Source of the DNA: Gautieria morchelliformis
Lineage: Eukaryota > Basidiomycota > Agaricomycetes > Gomphales > Gomphaceae
Reading direction: 5' to 3'
DNA: 64,000 bases
Assembly: GCA_015179125.1 (NCBI GenBank)
Contig: WHVA01000136.1
Location: forward strand, 124,001 to 188,000
A program made the position numbers and the translations under genes. The notes under the pieces are model-generated. The model was not told where the DNA came from and searched no databases. It worked only from the letters and a program-made list of their open reading frames with translations. Within the stretch, counting starts at the first letter, position 1; each line of letters opens with the position of its first letter. Below, in pieces: positions 36,005 through 48,502 of the stretch.

Positions 36005-36952
36005 ATGGAAGCTATGTTGTCGGCAAACGGGATATATACCCAGGTTAGTTTTCCTGTGCAGCCCTGCATGGACTCTTGTATTTTATTTTGCGCCTTCCAC
36101 GTAACATTCCCGTGCAGACGCGGCACCTTTTATCTAAATCATTGACTGGTACCCATTAAACATGTAATACGTGATATATCTTTCTAACATGTATTAATAG
36201 AAAGAAATAGCCGCAGAAACATGTACAGACTGGATTCACAGGATAGAACCGAATCATTTCTGTAATGCATGTGCCAGTGCTGGCCTCAAGGAGCTGCATG
36301 TATCAATTAATTAACGTTGATGCTGCGCTGATCTGAACACTCCACGAGAATTACCCTCCGATCCAGTCTCATCATTTAATCAACCTAACAGTGAGCTGAG
36401 ACGCACAGAGGACATGACAACTGATACAATCTCGGATCGATATGATCATCCCAGAAGAATGCGAAACTTGGGTCGAGCTAGGTTGACTGTGAAAATTCGA
36501 GACGATGTGAAACGGCTCGTTTCGCTCCGTAGTGCTAACCCAGGCAGGCATCGTCCCCGTAAATGCGTCCTGGTTATCACCTTGCCAATCCTTGAGGAAG
36601 CAAGGTTTGGATTTACGCGGACAATTAAAATGCCAGTGGAATGATTAGTTGCTCATTGGAACGGGCACACCTCCGAGCATATTCGTAAGTGCAGCCAAGA
36701 GGGTACACGGCCGAATGATGTACCGAAATAAGTAGTAATGATGAAAGGTTGCGTTAACTTGAATAGTACCCTAAGTTGGAATGAGTGATTGATGAGGGTC
36801 TGCATTGGCTAGTATAAGATCAATTGACACGTCAAAGTACCCACGGAAAGCCTATCCTTGACGTGAGGAATGAGCTGGTTACGCCTATTACTAACTGGTG
36901 CTCTGAGATAGCTCGATCGAAACAAAGAAAACAGAAGTCTGACAAGGCATCC
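36005..36952. other. Convergent intergenic region, nothing recognised
   Basis: Between the ends of the small protein gene and GET4. Short frames only, and no repeats shared with the arms. Confidence 0.55.
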
Positions 36953-38228
36953 TCAATCAAGACCAACTCCCCCGGCAGGACTCAGAGTTCTTGGCTGTGC
37001 TGATCCTGCACCACCAAACAATGATGAGAGCATATCCTGCAAGGGATTAGCAGCTTGTCCACGTGGTAGAGGAATGCTGAAATAAAGGTGTGCGAGCTCC
37101 GATAGCGCCTTCAAACATGGACAGCGTGAGCTGGTGCGTTCTAAAAGTGACAATTTCGAACCTTGCGCATTGGGGGGCTCGCCATTAGCCCACCCTTCGA
37201 CTGATAAGTACCGCAGAGTCGTACCCAAGCCTCTCTGACTGTCTTGTTTTTCTCGCCTTGGGCACGCTGACATGTTCGAATTGCAAGCTGTAGGAAATTC
37301 AGAACCTGGTCTTTTGTAAAAAGGATTTCATCTGATGTGGAGCCAACTTGGAGAGGGACCGTTTCAGCCAAAACTTCAGGGTGGGAGGATATAAGGTGGG
37401 AAAGAAAATGGGAGAGAAACGTCCGGGCGGCGAGAATATTGCCTTCAAGTAGGTAGCTGAAGGGAGCAGGTTGAGTTGGGTGGCACTAAAAGAGGGCCAA
37501 GACGCACGCACGGAATTACGCCCCTAGAGGCATATAATCCAAAATCAGAAGCACCATTCGACCAGTCAAGGAGTAGATCCGCTAAAAGACGGGCACTGTC
37601 ACGTTTTCCCGCGGCCAGTAAATGAAGTTCAGCAAGCTCAAAGGAACCATCTTTATGGGCTTCAAATTAGCTGCGCTAGAATAATATAACGAATGAAGGT
37701 CATGCCTTTATATAGGATCTCTCCAGCATAGTGGTGCATTTCCGGATCGCCTGCTGGACAAGGCCCATGCTTCGCAGACCAACTGTTTTCCACTTTTTAA
37801 GGGACGTAACAATCTCGGGAGAAAACACAGCTGACGAGATGCATTTATCAATTAAAGTTTTCCTCCAAGATCCACCTGAACCGGTTAATGCGATTAATTG
37901 CGTCAAACGTCCTATCATCCAGGTCAAGTTGGTACACTCTTACTCCGCACAAGATATTCTGACCTCGAGACTCCTCAGTAACGGCTTCATTTTTACTGTC
38001 ATAAACTTCAAGTAGAAATCCTCCAAGGTCCGTTCCACTGCCTTGTTGACCTGCCTTGAGCAACTCTCTGGCCGACTGAAAGAGCACGTCTATCGCCACA
38101 TCGTACTGACCCGCCTTCGCGTAGCGCGAGGCAAACGTTCTGGCTTTTTGGTGAGCTTCGTATGGCGCGGTAGCAATCTGAGGGAGGATCGCGGCTAAAG
38201 CTCGTGACGAGGAGGGTGCTGGAGGCAT
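36953..38228 (-). CDS. GET4: GET4, tail-anchored protein insertion factor
   Basis: Cytosolic Get4 forms a complex with Get5 that passes tail-anchored membrane proteins from Sgt2 to Get3 for ER insertion. Six exons join in frame on the minus strand. They include APYEAHQKARTFASRYAKAG, AIDVLFQSARELLKAGQQGS, RLTQLIALTGSGGSWRKTL, WSAKHGPCPAGDPEMHHYAG, AELHLLAAGKRDSARLLADL, LEGNILAARTFLSHFLSHL, VGSTSDEILFTKDQVLNFLQ, VREAWVRLCGTYQSKGG and ALSELAHLYFSIPLPRGQAA. The C-terminus DMLSSLFGG...GVGLD is the typical end of basidiomycete Get4. The start is ATG 38,228-38,226 (MPPAPSSSRALAAILPQ). One intron after EILYK appears to use a GC donor. There is no damage. The gene is single copy between the inverted arms. 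Confidence 0.93.
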
Positions 38229-38664
38229 TATGAAGGCGCGTGACTGGTGACACGTGACGTTTCTAAGTCTGGTGTTCACAGCGAATTTCAGAGTTCCTGA
38301 GGTCCAGACAACATGGAAATTTTTCATAAAAAGTGGGTTTTTACACAGGCTCGCATCTAATGAGTTTGACCCAACTTATAGACCAGTCGCAATCAGCGAA
38401 CGCCGAAGTACAACGGTCTAATCAGGGCTACGGGCTCGTCGGGCTCCACGGTCAATATAATGTATTCCTTGAGATACATTATCGGTCGCTATTTTTTCTC
38501 AGGGTCTCTCCTCAGCCGATGCGAAATCGGGCAATTTTTCGGACCGATGTCGTCATATATTCAATCTCCGCTTTGCTTCACTATTACTATCGGTAACTCG
38601 GTTACTTGCCTCTCTTCTTGCGTTTATCAGAAACGAAATATGCCTGTGGTCATCAAACTTACTG

Positions 38665-38947
38665 AGTAACGAAGAAGACTGCAATTCAGATGAAGCCCCA
38701 TACTTAGCGGTTTGGATCAATTAGCAGGCTAGACAGTAGTACAATGCCGCCTACTAGTATGTGCTCTAAAAAGACGACCCTCGATTGATCATTTTAATTT
38801 TTATGGGTTCATCTATGCTTCCGGCTAAGTCCGAAGTTGTTTCTTCAACAGTCAACCCCCACCTCGAACTCGAGATAGGTGCGCGAGACAAATGAGGCAT
38901 CGCATCCTCGCATCATGTGACGATCTTCTTCTGCGCAGCCTTTTCAC
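38665..38947 (+). promoter_or_regulatory. Shared 5' flank of MFS copy B
   Basis: This flank is recognisably homologous to 52,425-52,702 (copy C) and to the reverse of 24,430-24,722 (copy D). Conserved blocks include CATACTTAG, AAAGACGAC with CTCGATTGATCA, GTTGTTTCTTCAAC, and CATGTGACGATCTTCTTC just before the start. Conservation across three copies marks the likely promoter, but no specific factor site can be named. GET4 starts about 430 bp further left in the divergent direction. Confidence 0.5.
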
Positions 38948-41740
38948 ATGACAGAGAAATTCAACACAGAAAAGGTGACCGGTGCACACTCACTAGAACT
39001 CGGGGATCCTACCTTCGTTCGTGAAGAAAACGAGGGAGTCGACAAGATTTACGAGCTGAAGAGCGAGTTGGGTCAGTCCCTTTGTACCGAGTCCCCGTTA
39101 TGTACGTTAATCTGGGGGGCACCAGTGAACCACTGTTTGCAGACTGAGTAAGTTGGCTTTCTGGCCAAAAGTAGCTTGTCCGTTGAACCCTAGCTCTGCG
39201 GGTGTGAAGAATTGGATGGGGGAGATACCAGACGGAATTATTCATTGTTTCTGGCTTTGGGTGGGCGGCTGACAGTTCGTCCTCCCTTGTTCTCTCGTTT
39301 TCCTGATGTTCTTGACCATCATACACTGCACAGATATCTGGTTACAAGGTGCGTTTCCAATAATTCAACGCACGAAGCGATGACTTTTAACAGCTACCTG
39401 CCTTACGTCTAGGAGTCGCCATAATTCTTCCCCAAATCGCGTTGGAAATGAATCCACCCCATATCGCATTTGCTACCCTTGCGCTTTATGTGGGCCTAAT
39501 CTGTGGTGCAACAACATGGGTATTCCCCTTCCATTCGTCATAGATGTACATATTGACATCTTACTTTCCCTTGGTCCACCAGGGCGTTCTAGCTGATATC
39601 ATTGGCCGGAAGTTGTCTTGGACTGTCCGTAAACTCAAACATAAATTTCGTACTCTTATTTTCAAATATTATATATAGATCACCCTATTAATTGCTGGGG
39701 TATTCGGTGTTGCAGCAGGTGGGGCACCCAATTTCGTCACACTTGGCGCTCTCGTCGCATGCTGTGGCTTTGGTGTTGGTGGAAAGTGAGCAACTATATA
39801 TTTAAGAGCCTCGAGTATAGCACTTATGAATTCTAATCAATGTTAGCTTACCGGTAGATGGTAATGATACATCCAGACTTTTTTTTTCCTTGTCTGCTAA
39901 CTTAGTGACAGGCGCCTTATACTTGGAACACATTCCTCAGCGATACCAGGTGGGTTGTACTATGATTTACCATCAGAACCGCACTGAAGACCGATATAGT
40001 GGACACTCACCCTACTCTCTGTATGGTGGGCTGTTGGTCAGCTCATTGCTTCTCTTGTTGGCTGGGTATTCATCGCCAACTTTTCGTGTCCCGACACGAC
40101 CATACCTGGCACATGTCCGCGAGCGCAGAACAACGGCTGGAGGTACACCTTGTACGTATCCCCAAGAGTTCAATATTCATATCAATATATCATACGGCCG
40201 TCCTACTAATGCTCCCCACAGCTTCACTCTGTATGTGCTTACATATGGTGTTGTACAGATAACGATATTCACATAACATTCGTTGGATCTGCAGCGGGGG
40301 GATAACACTTCTTATGTTTATTTGCCGTTATTTCATTTTTAATCTTCAGGAGTCATCCAAGTACCTTCTTGCCAAAGGTCGGGACGAAGAGGCAATCGCT
40401 GTGCGTTCTGTTGTCCCCAGTACTGGGCCTTAGCCCATTGCGTAACTTGCCTATCACAGGTTCTCCAACGGGTAGCAAAGAAGAACGGCAGGACAATCAC
40501 GCTCACGCTTGAGAAACTTCAGGCCATATCCGGTGGAACGCCCCCTGTACCTTTGAGTTCTGCTCAGTTATTCAGGCGCGCCCTGCAAGGGATGTCGCTG
40601 TATGGATTGTTTTCTTGCTTGCTTCCGTTGGCCGCTAAAGAACTTGCGTAGTTCGCATATCAAACCATTATTCGCAACGAGACGCCTCGCGGTTAATTCT
40701 ACCATTACCATCTGGCTTTGGGGGTAAGATTTCACGAACCGCATACCTGTTCTCCTAGGATGGGGATTGATGACTACTCAAGATTGATTGGACTCGCATA
40801 CCCGCTGTATAACGCATTTTTACCCATTTATCTGAGCCACCACTCCGTCTCATCCGGGCTGGGCGTCAACGGAACTTATCGGTATGTTCGACGCCGCAGT
40901 TTATCAACGAGTGGATGGATTGTCACACATACCCCGCATCTAGTAACTATAGTATCATCTCTGTACTTGCCATACCAGGTTCGCTTATCGCATGCTGGAT
41001 GGTGGATTGGACACGTAAAGGCCGATTCTCCTTTGGTGGTCGCAAGTTTGCTATGGCGACCTCTACAGCATTGACAGGAATTTTCTTGTTTCTTTTCACT
41101 ACTGCGACAAATCAGACTGGGGTCCTAGCATATTCTTGTGTAACAAGTTTGACACAGTGCGTAGAGACCTTCCTTCCTCCTGCTCTTTATTACACCGTGC
41201 ATACTAACTTGTTTCGATAGGAATGCCGTGTGTTGCTCTTTACATTGATGTACCACAGTAAGAGCTAAACAATAACGATACAGATGTACGGCGTGGTTAG
41301 TAATTTATAATCTTTTGGTCAATTTCTGAGACTAATATTGTGTTGGTGAATGAAGTTGTATGCGTACACGCCCGAAGTATTTCCCGCTCCTCACCGGTAG
41401 GCGTATATGCAAACTGCAGGATCATGTTTTTGTGAATAGCAAATTTCTAGTGGTACCGCTGATGCGGTCTGCTCTGCCTTCAACCGGTGCGTTTTTCATC
41501 TCTGAGTTCCCACGGTGTTCGTCGTTCAAATTCGAAACACTTTACAGGGTTACCGGGCTTATGGCACCAATCAGTTCGTGCTTTTAGACAGCTTCAACTG
41601 TTTTATTCTCATTGGTTCACATCGCAGTTGCCACCTATGGAGATCTCAATACTTCCGTGCCTGTCTTTGTTGCAGCATCATTGTTCCTCGTTGCAGCTTC
41701 CTTGATGCTCTTCCTACCCATTGAAGCAAGTATCTCCTAA
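38948..41740 (+). CDS. MFS transporter (SVOP/SV2-like), copy B
   Basis: A plasma-membrane-type major facilitator with about 12 helices; substrate unknown. Exons in order: MTEKFNTEKVTGAHSLELGD with VDKIYELKSELG; YQTELFIVSGFGWAAD; VAIILPQIALEMNPPHIAFA and YVGLICGATTW; GVLADIIGRKLSWTV, the helix 2-3 loop signature; AGVFGVAAGGAPNFVTLGAL; GALYLEHIPQRYQ; WAVGQLIASLVGWVFIANFS; SSKYLLAKGRDEEAIAV; RTITLTLEKLQAISGGTPP; SIISVLAIPGSLIACWMVDW; RKFAMATSTALTGIFLFLFT; and a last exon ending MLFLPIEASIS at 41,740. Around a dozen short introns separate them. I saw no certain disruption, though not every border could be proved. Next to it lies the array of arrestin tails. Confidence 0.8.
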
Positions 41741-44715
41741 GTCTCTCTTTGACAACCTGTTAACTGATGCCCGACATCTTCTAGACTGCTGGAAAGGCAG
41801 CTTTATAGATATGTATGGCCGTGCATCATGTGGTTGTGATGATGATGAACATGGCGAGATAGTGTTAGCGTTACCTTGTGGTATGTGGTAGAACAAGCGA
41901 GTAGGAGATACGAGACAAGTATGCAAAGATGATGATAGTACATATGCAGAGGAATTAGATGGAAGGTGCCCACGTGTCACGATGAAGATTGTTATTTCTT
42001 GATCAAGTCTTTAAGCCTAGCTTGCGCAAAGGCAATGTCTTCCGGCGAGACCGGGGTAACTTTATTGAACGAATCCTCCGAAAAGGGACGAGTTGAGGTT
42101 GAGCTAAGAAAGACGGCTCTAGGGACGCAGTACTCGACAGGTGAGGTCTAGCGTGATATAGAACAATAGCAGCAGGGACCGATGGTGAACCGACCAGATT
42201 AGCACGCTGGCGATGCTCCGACCTTATGAGAAGATAGATGTGCGGATGTGTGGCAGCGTTTTCGCTTGTTGGTGTCGGTCTTTCTCCAGTGCATGGAACG
42301 ATAGGTTTTAGCTTTGCCCCACCTAAGGACCAAGGCGTTGTAGCAGCCGTCCTAGAGACTGGTTTGGCGGGAGGCTTCAAATGGTCACCTTTATCATCAT
42401 CTTGCGCCCCATAATGCGGCTACAGAAGTTGTGATTCCACTCTGCCTCCCCGTGCTGAACGCGCGTCACATTTTGTCTCGGGTACACCTTGCGGAAGCAG
42501 AATCTTCGCAGAATGCTGCGCCTCCTTTTCAGGCTCTGGTGTGGGGGTAGTGTTTCCTCCGACGCTGTCTCGTCCAAGGGCGGTGCCGGTTTGCGGCGGC
42601 GAAAAGAGACTGGGGGCGGAGTCTTCGTTGACGCAGCAGGGGTGGCTGAAGTGTCTCTTGGAACAACCTGTTCAACTCATGCCTGCTGGGAAGGCAACGT
42701 TATAGATGTGTATGGCCATAAGTAATGATTAGAGCATGTGGTGGTGGTGGCGGTGATGATGATGATAATGAACATGGCGAGATGGCGTTAGCGATAGCTT
42801 GTGGTATGGGGTAGAACAAGTGATTAGGAGATACGTATGGCACTGGGAGACAAGTGTGCAAGATGATGAGCGCACAAACGCAGAGAAATGAGATGGAGGG
42901 CGTCGACGTGTCACGATGCAGATTGCTAATATTTCTTTATGAAATCTTAAGCCTAGCATGCCCCAAAGCCATGTCTTCCAAGACTGGAGTAACTTTATTG
43001 GATGAATCTTCTGAAAGGGACGAGCTGAGGTTGAGCTAAGAAAGGCGGCTCCACTCTTGACAAGGTGTTGAAGGAGGGCAAGCAAGGGACGCAGTGCTCG
43101 ACGGGTGAGGTCTAGCGTGAGACGTAACAATGGCGGCGGGGACTGACGCTGACTTGACCAAATTGGCCGGCTGGCGAGGCTCAGGCCTTAAAGATAGACA
43201 TGTGGCCGCGTTTTCGTTTGTAGGTGTCGGTCTTTCTCCAGTGCATGGAGCGCTAGGTTTTAGCTTTGCCCCACCTATGAACCCAGGGGTTGTAACAGCC
43301 GCCCTAGTGATTGGTTTGGCTGGAAGCTTGAACTGGTCACCTCTATCGCCACCTTGCGCCATGGAAGCCCATAATGCGTACAGAAGTCGCGATTTCACCC
43401 TGCTCCCCCTTGCTGAACGCATGTCATATTTTGTCTCGGGTATGCCTTGCAGAGGCAGAACCTTCGCATGCTGCGCCTCCTTTTCAGGCTCTGGAGCGGG
43501 ATAGTGTTTCCTCTGACGCTGTTTCGTCCAAGGGTGGTACCGGTTCGCGGCAGCAAAAGGAGACTAGGGACGGAGCCTTCGGCGACACGCGAGGAGCTGC
43601 TGAAGTCTCTTGGACAACCCGTTAAGCCCATGCATGACATCCTCTAGACTGCTGGAAAGGCAGCATTATAAATGCGCATGGCCGTAAGCAATATAGAGAT
43701 CGTGTGGTGGTGGTGATAGCTTGTGGTATGCGATAGAACAAGCGACTAGGAGATACGTATGACGTTGAGAGATAAGTGTGCAAGATGATCAGCGTACAGA
43801 TATAGAGAAATGAGATGGAGGGCATCCACGTGTCAAGATGCAGATTCTTGATATTTCTTGTTCAATTCTTTAGGCCTAGCATGCCCAGAAACCATGTCCT
43901 CGCGGCAAAACTTGGGTAACTTCATTGGACGAATCCTTTGAAAAGAACGAGCTGATGGTAAGCTAAGAAAAGGCGGCTGCACTCTGGGCAAGGTGTTGAA
44001 GGCGGGCGAGCAAGCGACGCAGTCTTCGACAGGTAAAGTCTAGCGTGAGATGGAACAATACCAGCAGGGATCGATGCTGAATTGACTGGATTGCAGGCTG
44101 GCGAGGCACCAACCTTGAAGATAGACGTGTGGCCGCGTTTTCGTTTGTAGGTGTCGGTATTTCTCCAGTTCATGGAGCGATAGGTTTTAGCTTTGCCACA
44201 CCTAAGAGTCCATAATGCGGCTACAGAAGTCGTGATTCCACCCTGCCTCCCCATGCTGAACGCGCGTCACATTGTGTCTTGGGTATGACTTGCGGGAGCA
44301 GAATCTTCGCAGAATGCTGAACCTCCTTTTCACGCTCTGGTGCGCGGGTAGGCATGGGTAATGGTTCTTCTGACGCTGTTTCGTCCAAGGCCCGGGTACC
44401 GATTTGCGGCGGCGAACGGAGACTGGGGGCGGAGCTGCTGAAGCCTGTCTTTGACAACCTGTTGCGCTGCTGGAAAGGCAGCGTTGTAAATGTGTATGGT
44501 CGCAAGCAATGGATAGATCTTCTGGTGGTGGTGATGGTGATGGTAATGAACATGGTGGGATAGTGTTCGCGGGTATGCGGTAGGACGAGTGACGAGGAGA
44601 TACGGATGACACTGGCAAATAGGTGTGTCAGCGTACAAACGCAGAGGAATGAGATGGAGCATCCACGCGTCAAGATGCGGGTTGTTCGTATTTCTTGATC
44701 AAGTGTTTATATTGG
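41741..44715 (-). repeat. Tandem array of arrestin 3'-end copies (right arm)
   Basis: Three units bounded near 41,769, 42,690, 43,633 and 44,460, and a partial unit to about 44,715, coding direction minus. Each starts in the arrestin reading frame near PPVSFRRRK and runs through the stop and 3' flank. Junctions have the form GTGGCTGAA followed by GTCTCTTGGAACAACCTG, joining arrestin codons to the MFS 3' edge. Frames are broken by scattered changes. The third unit is shorter (about 830 bp), having lost internal sequence near 44,210. Confidence 0.88.
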
Positions 44716-45224
44716 AAGGTGAGGTGGAAATAGTACCACCGGTTAAGGTTACATAAGGCTTTGACTGGCTGCCCCCTGCGCATGTTTCTTTTATTGCGAG
44801 GCCTTGACTGGTGACCAAAGCCTGTCAGGCGAAATTACTCGTGTCTTGGCTCTCGTCCAGCTCGCAGGGCTTCGAGCGACTCAACTGTCCCGCCATCGTA
44901 TGAGGCTCCTACTCCTGCTATGAATCCGATGGTTGCCGGTTTCACTAGCGCACTGCGCAAAAGCTGCAAGTAAAGGTGGTACGTGTCGGCCATGCATATC
45001 AACCTGAAAAGTAGTCCACCCTTCAACCAATGATATCGGAGGGAGTCTTTGCCAGGCATGGAGGGCACTCGTCAGGAACTTCGACGCTGCTGATACTGGT
45101 TGGTCAACGGTTAGTCGATACGCTGGTCCAACGAGGTAAGCCTAAGTAATACCAATCTTAGACCTTTCAACGAAGGAAGAAGGAAGCAAGTCTTCCGTCG
45201 ATGTCTTGCACAGTCACCCTATTT
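44716..45224 (-). repeat. Shared segment between tail array and 245-bp array
   Basis: The counterpart of 28,376-28,850 in the left arm. A minus-strand frame (45,068-44,835) with DSLRYHWLKGGLL and ATIGFIAGVGASYDGGTVES is open in the right copy and partly matched on the left. No family is recognised, so I leave it as unassigned duplicated sequence. Confidence 0.5.
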
Positions 45225-46150
45225 TTTCTTTGTCATTTTCATGGTAAATAATCTCTGCCGGTTTACGTCTCGCGGCGACTGCACAACTAGGTTGGCGATT
45301 GCACAATGTCCTAAGATCGTCACCGGTTGTCTCGCGTGTAGAGATCTATACTGTCGGTCAGGTACTCGGCGGACAATAGGTGAGACTAATTGACATACTT
45401 GTCTACTGATCATATCCCGGTGCCCCAATCAGCAAGTGCAGGACACTATGCCTATTTATTCCTTGTGATTTTATGGCAAATAATCACTAAGGACGTCTCC
45501 GCCGGTTTACGTCTCCCATTGACGGCACAACTAGGATGGCCATTGCACAATGTCATGGGATCGTTACTGGCTGTCTCGGGTGTAGAGATGTATCCTGTCG
45601 GTCAGATACTCGGCGGACTATAGGTGAAGCTAATTCACATACCTGTTTACTGATCATATCCCGCCGCCCGATCCTCATGTGCAGTACACTATGCCTATTT
45701 ATTCCTTGTCCTTATCATGGCAAATAATCTCTCCCAACTTCCCAGCACGTCACCGCCAGTTTACGTCTCACGTAGACGTGATCCACAACTTGGTCGACCA
45801 TTGCACACTATTCTGAGACCATGACCGGATGTCTCGCGCACAGAGATCTACTCTGTCGTCAGACTCGGCGGACAACAGGTGAAACTAATTGACATACCTG
45901 TCTACTGATCATATCCCGCCGCCCGATCATCATGTGCGGGACACTATGCCTATTTATTCCTTGTTATTTTCATGACAAATAATCTCTCCCAACTTCCAAA
46001 CCCATCCCTGCCAGTTCATATCTCACATTGACGGCATCCACAACTCGGTCGGCCATTGCACACTGTCCTGTGATCGTGACCGGCTGTCTCGCGCGCAGAG
46101 ATCTATTCTGTCGTCAGCCACTCGACGGACAAAAGATGGAAGTAAGTTGA
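45225..46150. repeat. ~245-bp tandem repeat, four units (right arm)
   Basis: Four units of about 240-256 bp, each closing with CACTATGCCTATTTATTCC (ends at about 45,463, 45,704 and 45,960), preceded by TGATCATATCCC and CTCGGCGGACAA. The third unit has no separate counterpart in the left arm. Confidence 0.88.
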
Positions 46151-47088
46151 CATACTATTTCATGTAGGTTTCCAATCGTGGATTGGACTACATACCTCCA
46201 ACCCGTCATCGGCGAGGCCGTTTTGACCTAGACCCAAGGTGCGTCCGCTGTGTAAACACCTTGAGTACGACGCACTCAGATTGCAGGCAAGCATCCCGTG
46301 TTATAGTCGTATGTATGTTCGGTTAGATGATATACGCGTTCCTCCAGCCATGGATTCAAGGCTGATGTGAGGCACATCATGAGCGTTTCAAACACTGTAA
46401 GGCAGCGGTATGTGAAACTTACTTTTCACTGTATTATCCTTGCAGAAAGCGGTGAGCGCTGTTCTACACCCAGTCTTTCCCAGGTCGAAATGTGCGCTGA
46501 TAAACCGAAGTGATTAGGGGGAGATCATCACACTGTACTTGAAGCGCGTCCATTAATTTCTAAGCGAATCGAGGTGGAAAGAGATTTGCGGTCGGTTTGT
46601 ACCCGTGACACGACCGTGACTCTATGCGAACTTCAGTAACAATGAAAATAACGACCACAATTTGAGCCATTGTTAGTGCTATGTTTCGCACAAGTGCTTT
46701 ACTCATCGGTGCCACTGTTTTTAAAGGCTGACGTTGCTAGCGATCGTACATCTCGGGGGATGGCTTGGAGCACCATATACACAAAAAATACGATTCACTT
46801 TCTTCCACAAATGTCGCATCTCAGAATGTATGGGGGAATGTACCTCAAGGCACTCGCGGCCGTGCATCGGAATGTCTGTTGATCAACTCTAACCCAAATC
46901 AGGTCTCAAAATCGTTCTCCGATGCTTCCTGGAATGTGCGCATTCATTTACGCGATGGCTATCAGCGCTCTCAAAATTATAAGGTCCGTCAGTGCCGCCC
47001 AGATGGAATGTTATATAATTCGGCACCTTTCTTTCAGCCATCCATCCATACCCCACTCCCATTCCTCCACCTCTCCTCCTCCTCTAAA
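46151..47088 (+). repeat. Shared upstream region of winged-helix gene (right arm)
   Basis: Matches 26,711-27,690 in reverse. It should contain the promoter and 5' leader of the winged-helix gene. Short frames here, such as one starting MLVLCFAQVLYSSVPLFLK, occur in both arms but are not recognised. Confidence 0.55.
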
Positions 47089-48502
47089 ATGCTTCCAGCA
47101 TCGGTAAGTATACACACTGATTACCTGTACATCTTGAACTCCAGCGTAGCCTGGTGCCTCCTGATGCAACACCTATGTGGCATCCATGGTCTATACTATG
47201 CTGCGGTCTCTGCACCTTCACTTTTTTATTTTCTGCGTTTTTGTGACGTTCAGAAACTTTCTAATCTACTGCTTACTCGCACTAGACTCATCAGGACCTG
47301 CGTCCCCATCGGCCTTCGGTGAACGACAAATTGGATATCAGTTCACGATATCTGCCACCCCCACGTGGCTATGAAGCATTTTGTCACCACCCACATTTCC
47401 ATCTGTACGAGACGACTCGTACATCACAGGAGATGCCTCATGTGGCACCCAACAGCCCAAGCGAGCTCCATGCTCGTGCTGAGGAAGGTGGGCTCCCTAT
47501 GTGATTCATGATATTCATGCTCATCCCCTACCTGTTTGATAGCAGACCACGGTCCACATTTCGAAAATCGGGTGTACTACCCAGAACACTACCAGGCGGG
47601 GGTCGTTCCTTTTGCTGCGGAAGGTAGGCTTCCTATGCGACCCATTGATTATATTCATGCTCATCCCCCTACCTGTTTGATAGCAGACCACCGACGTTTA
47701 CAAAATCGGGTGTACTACCCGGAACATTGGCAGGCCGCATTCGATAGGATGGATCGTACGCGTACCAAGTATTCATGAGCTGACTACTACTCACGCTCCG
47801 CTTGTGTAGCCGCGGCCGTCGCTGAATGCGAACGACGGGGCCCAAACGCCTTGCATGATGCCACGAACATCGTAACGGACAAATTGCCGTGTACATGGCC
47901 GGACGCCATCAAGGCGGCCATCTTGGGGTCTCCGTTCAACATGCTGACTTGCAGGGACATATTTACGGTGATCCAAGCACGGTTCCCACTGTGCACAAAT
48001 GTTAAAATCGTGAGTTGTCTTCATCTTTGTTTCGGCCTTCGCTCGGCATGTGTGTCGTTTCTATCTGTTCCGATTGCAGAAGCTGGGTGACTCGGGATCA
48101 CTAGTGTATTGATACTGATTGCTTGTTCTTGTTTCTAGGCGAGGGTCAGTAGCGTGTTGAGTACAAACCCACAATTCGAGAAGCGAGAGTGGTGGCGGCT
48201 TGTGAATCGTGTATGCCTCCGAGAGTTAACCACTTTGTCTTGCTATGCTCATTTGGGCTGTGGACGTATGTGGAGACGGAGACCCGGGTGCCGAGAGGAT
48301 CTTAGAGGAAGAGGAAGGGCAAGCAACCAGAACATCTAGTAAATGCCACGTAGCTCAATATGATCTCCTGCACGTTGGCAAGTTTTCCTCGAAGCAAACT
48401 TTAGTCATGACAAATGATCCAATTATCAGAGCAAAAAATGCGACTCGCAAGCTAACGGGCAGAGTTCTCATCATTGGCTCCCACGGAATAGTTCAGGGAT
48501 AG
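47089..48502 (+). pseudogene. Putative fork-head-like protein, right copy, interrupted
   Basis: Same exon order as the left copy: MLPAS, then DLRPHRPSVNDKLDISSRYL, two small exons (ENRVYYPEHYQAG, QNRVYYPEHWQAAF), then the helix block WPDAIKAAILGSPFNMLTCR with VIQARFPLC. Codon TAT of the left copy (KYSYAG) is TGA here at about 47,776, so the protein would stop before the domain. The domain region itself has diverged strongly from the left copy although surrounding DNA remains similar. Confidence 0.6.
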
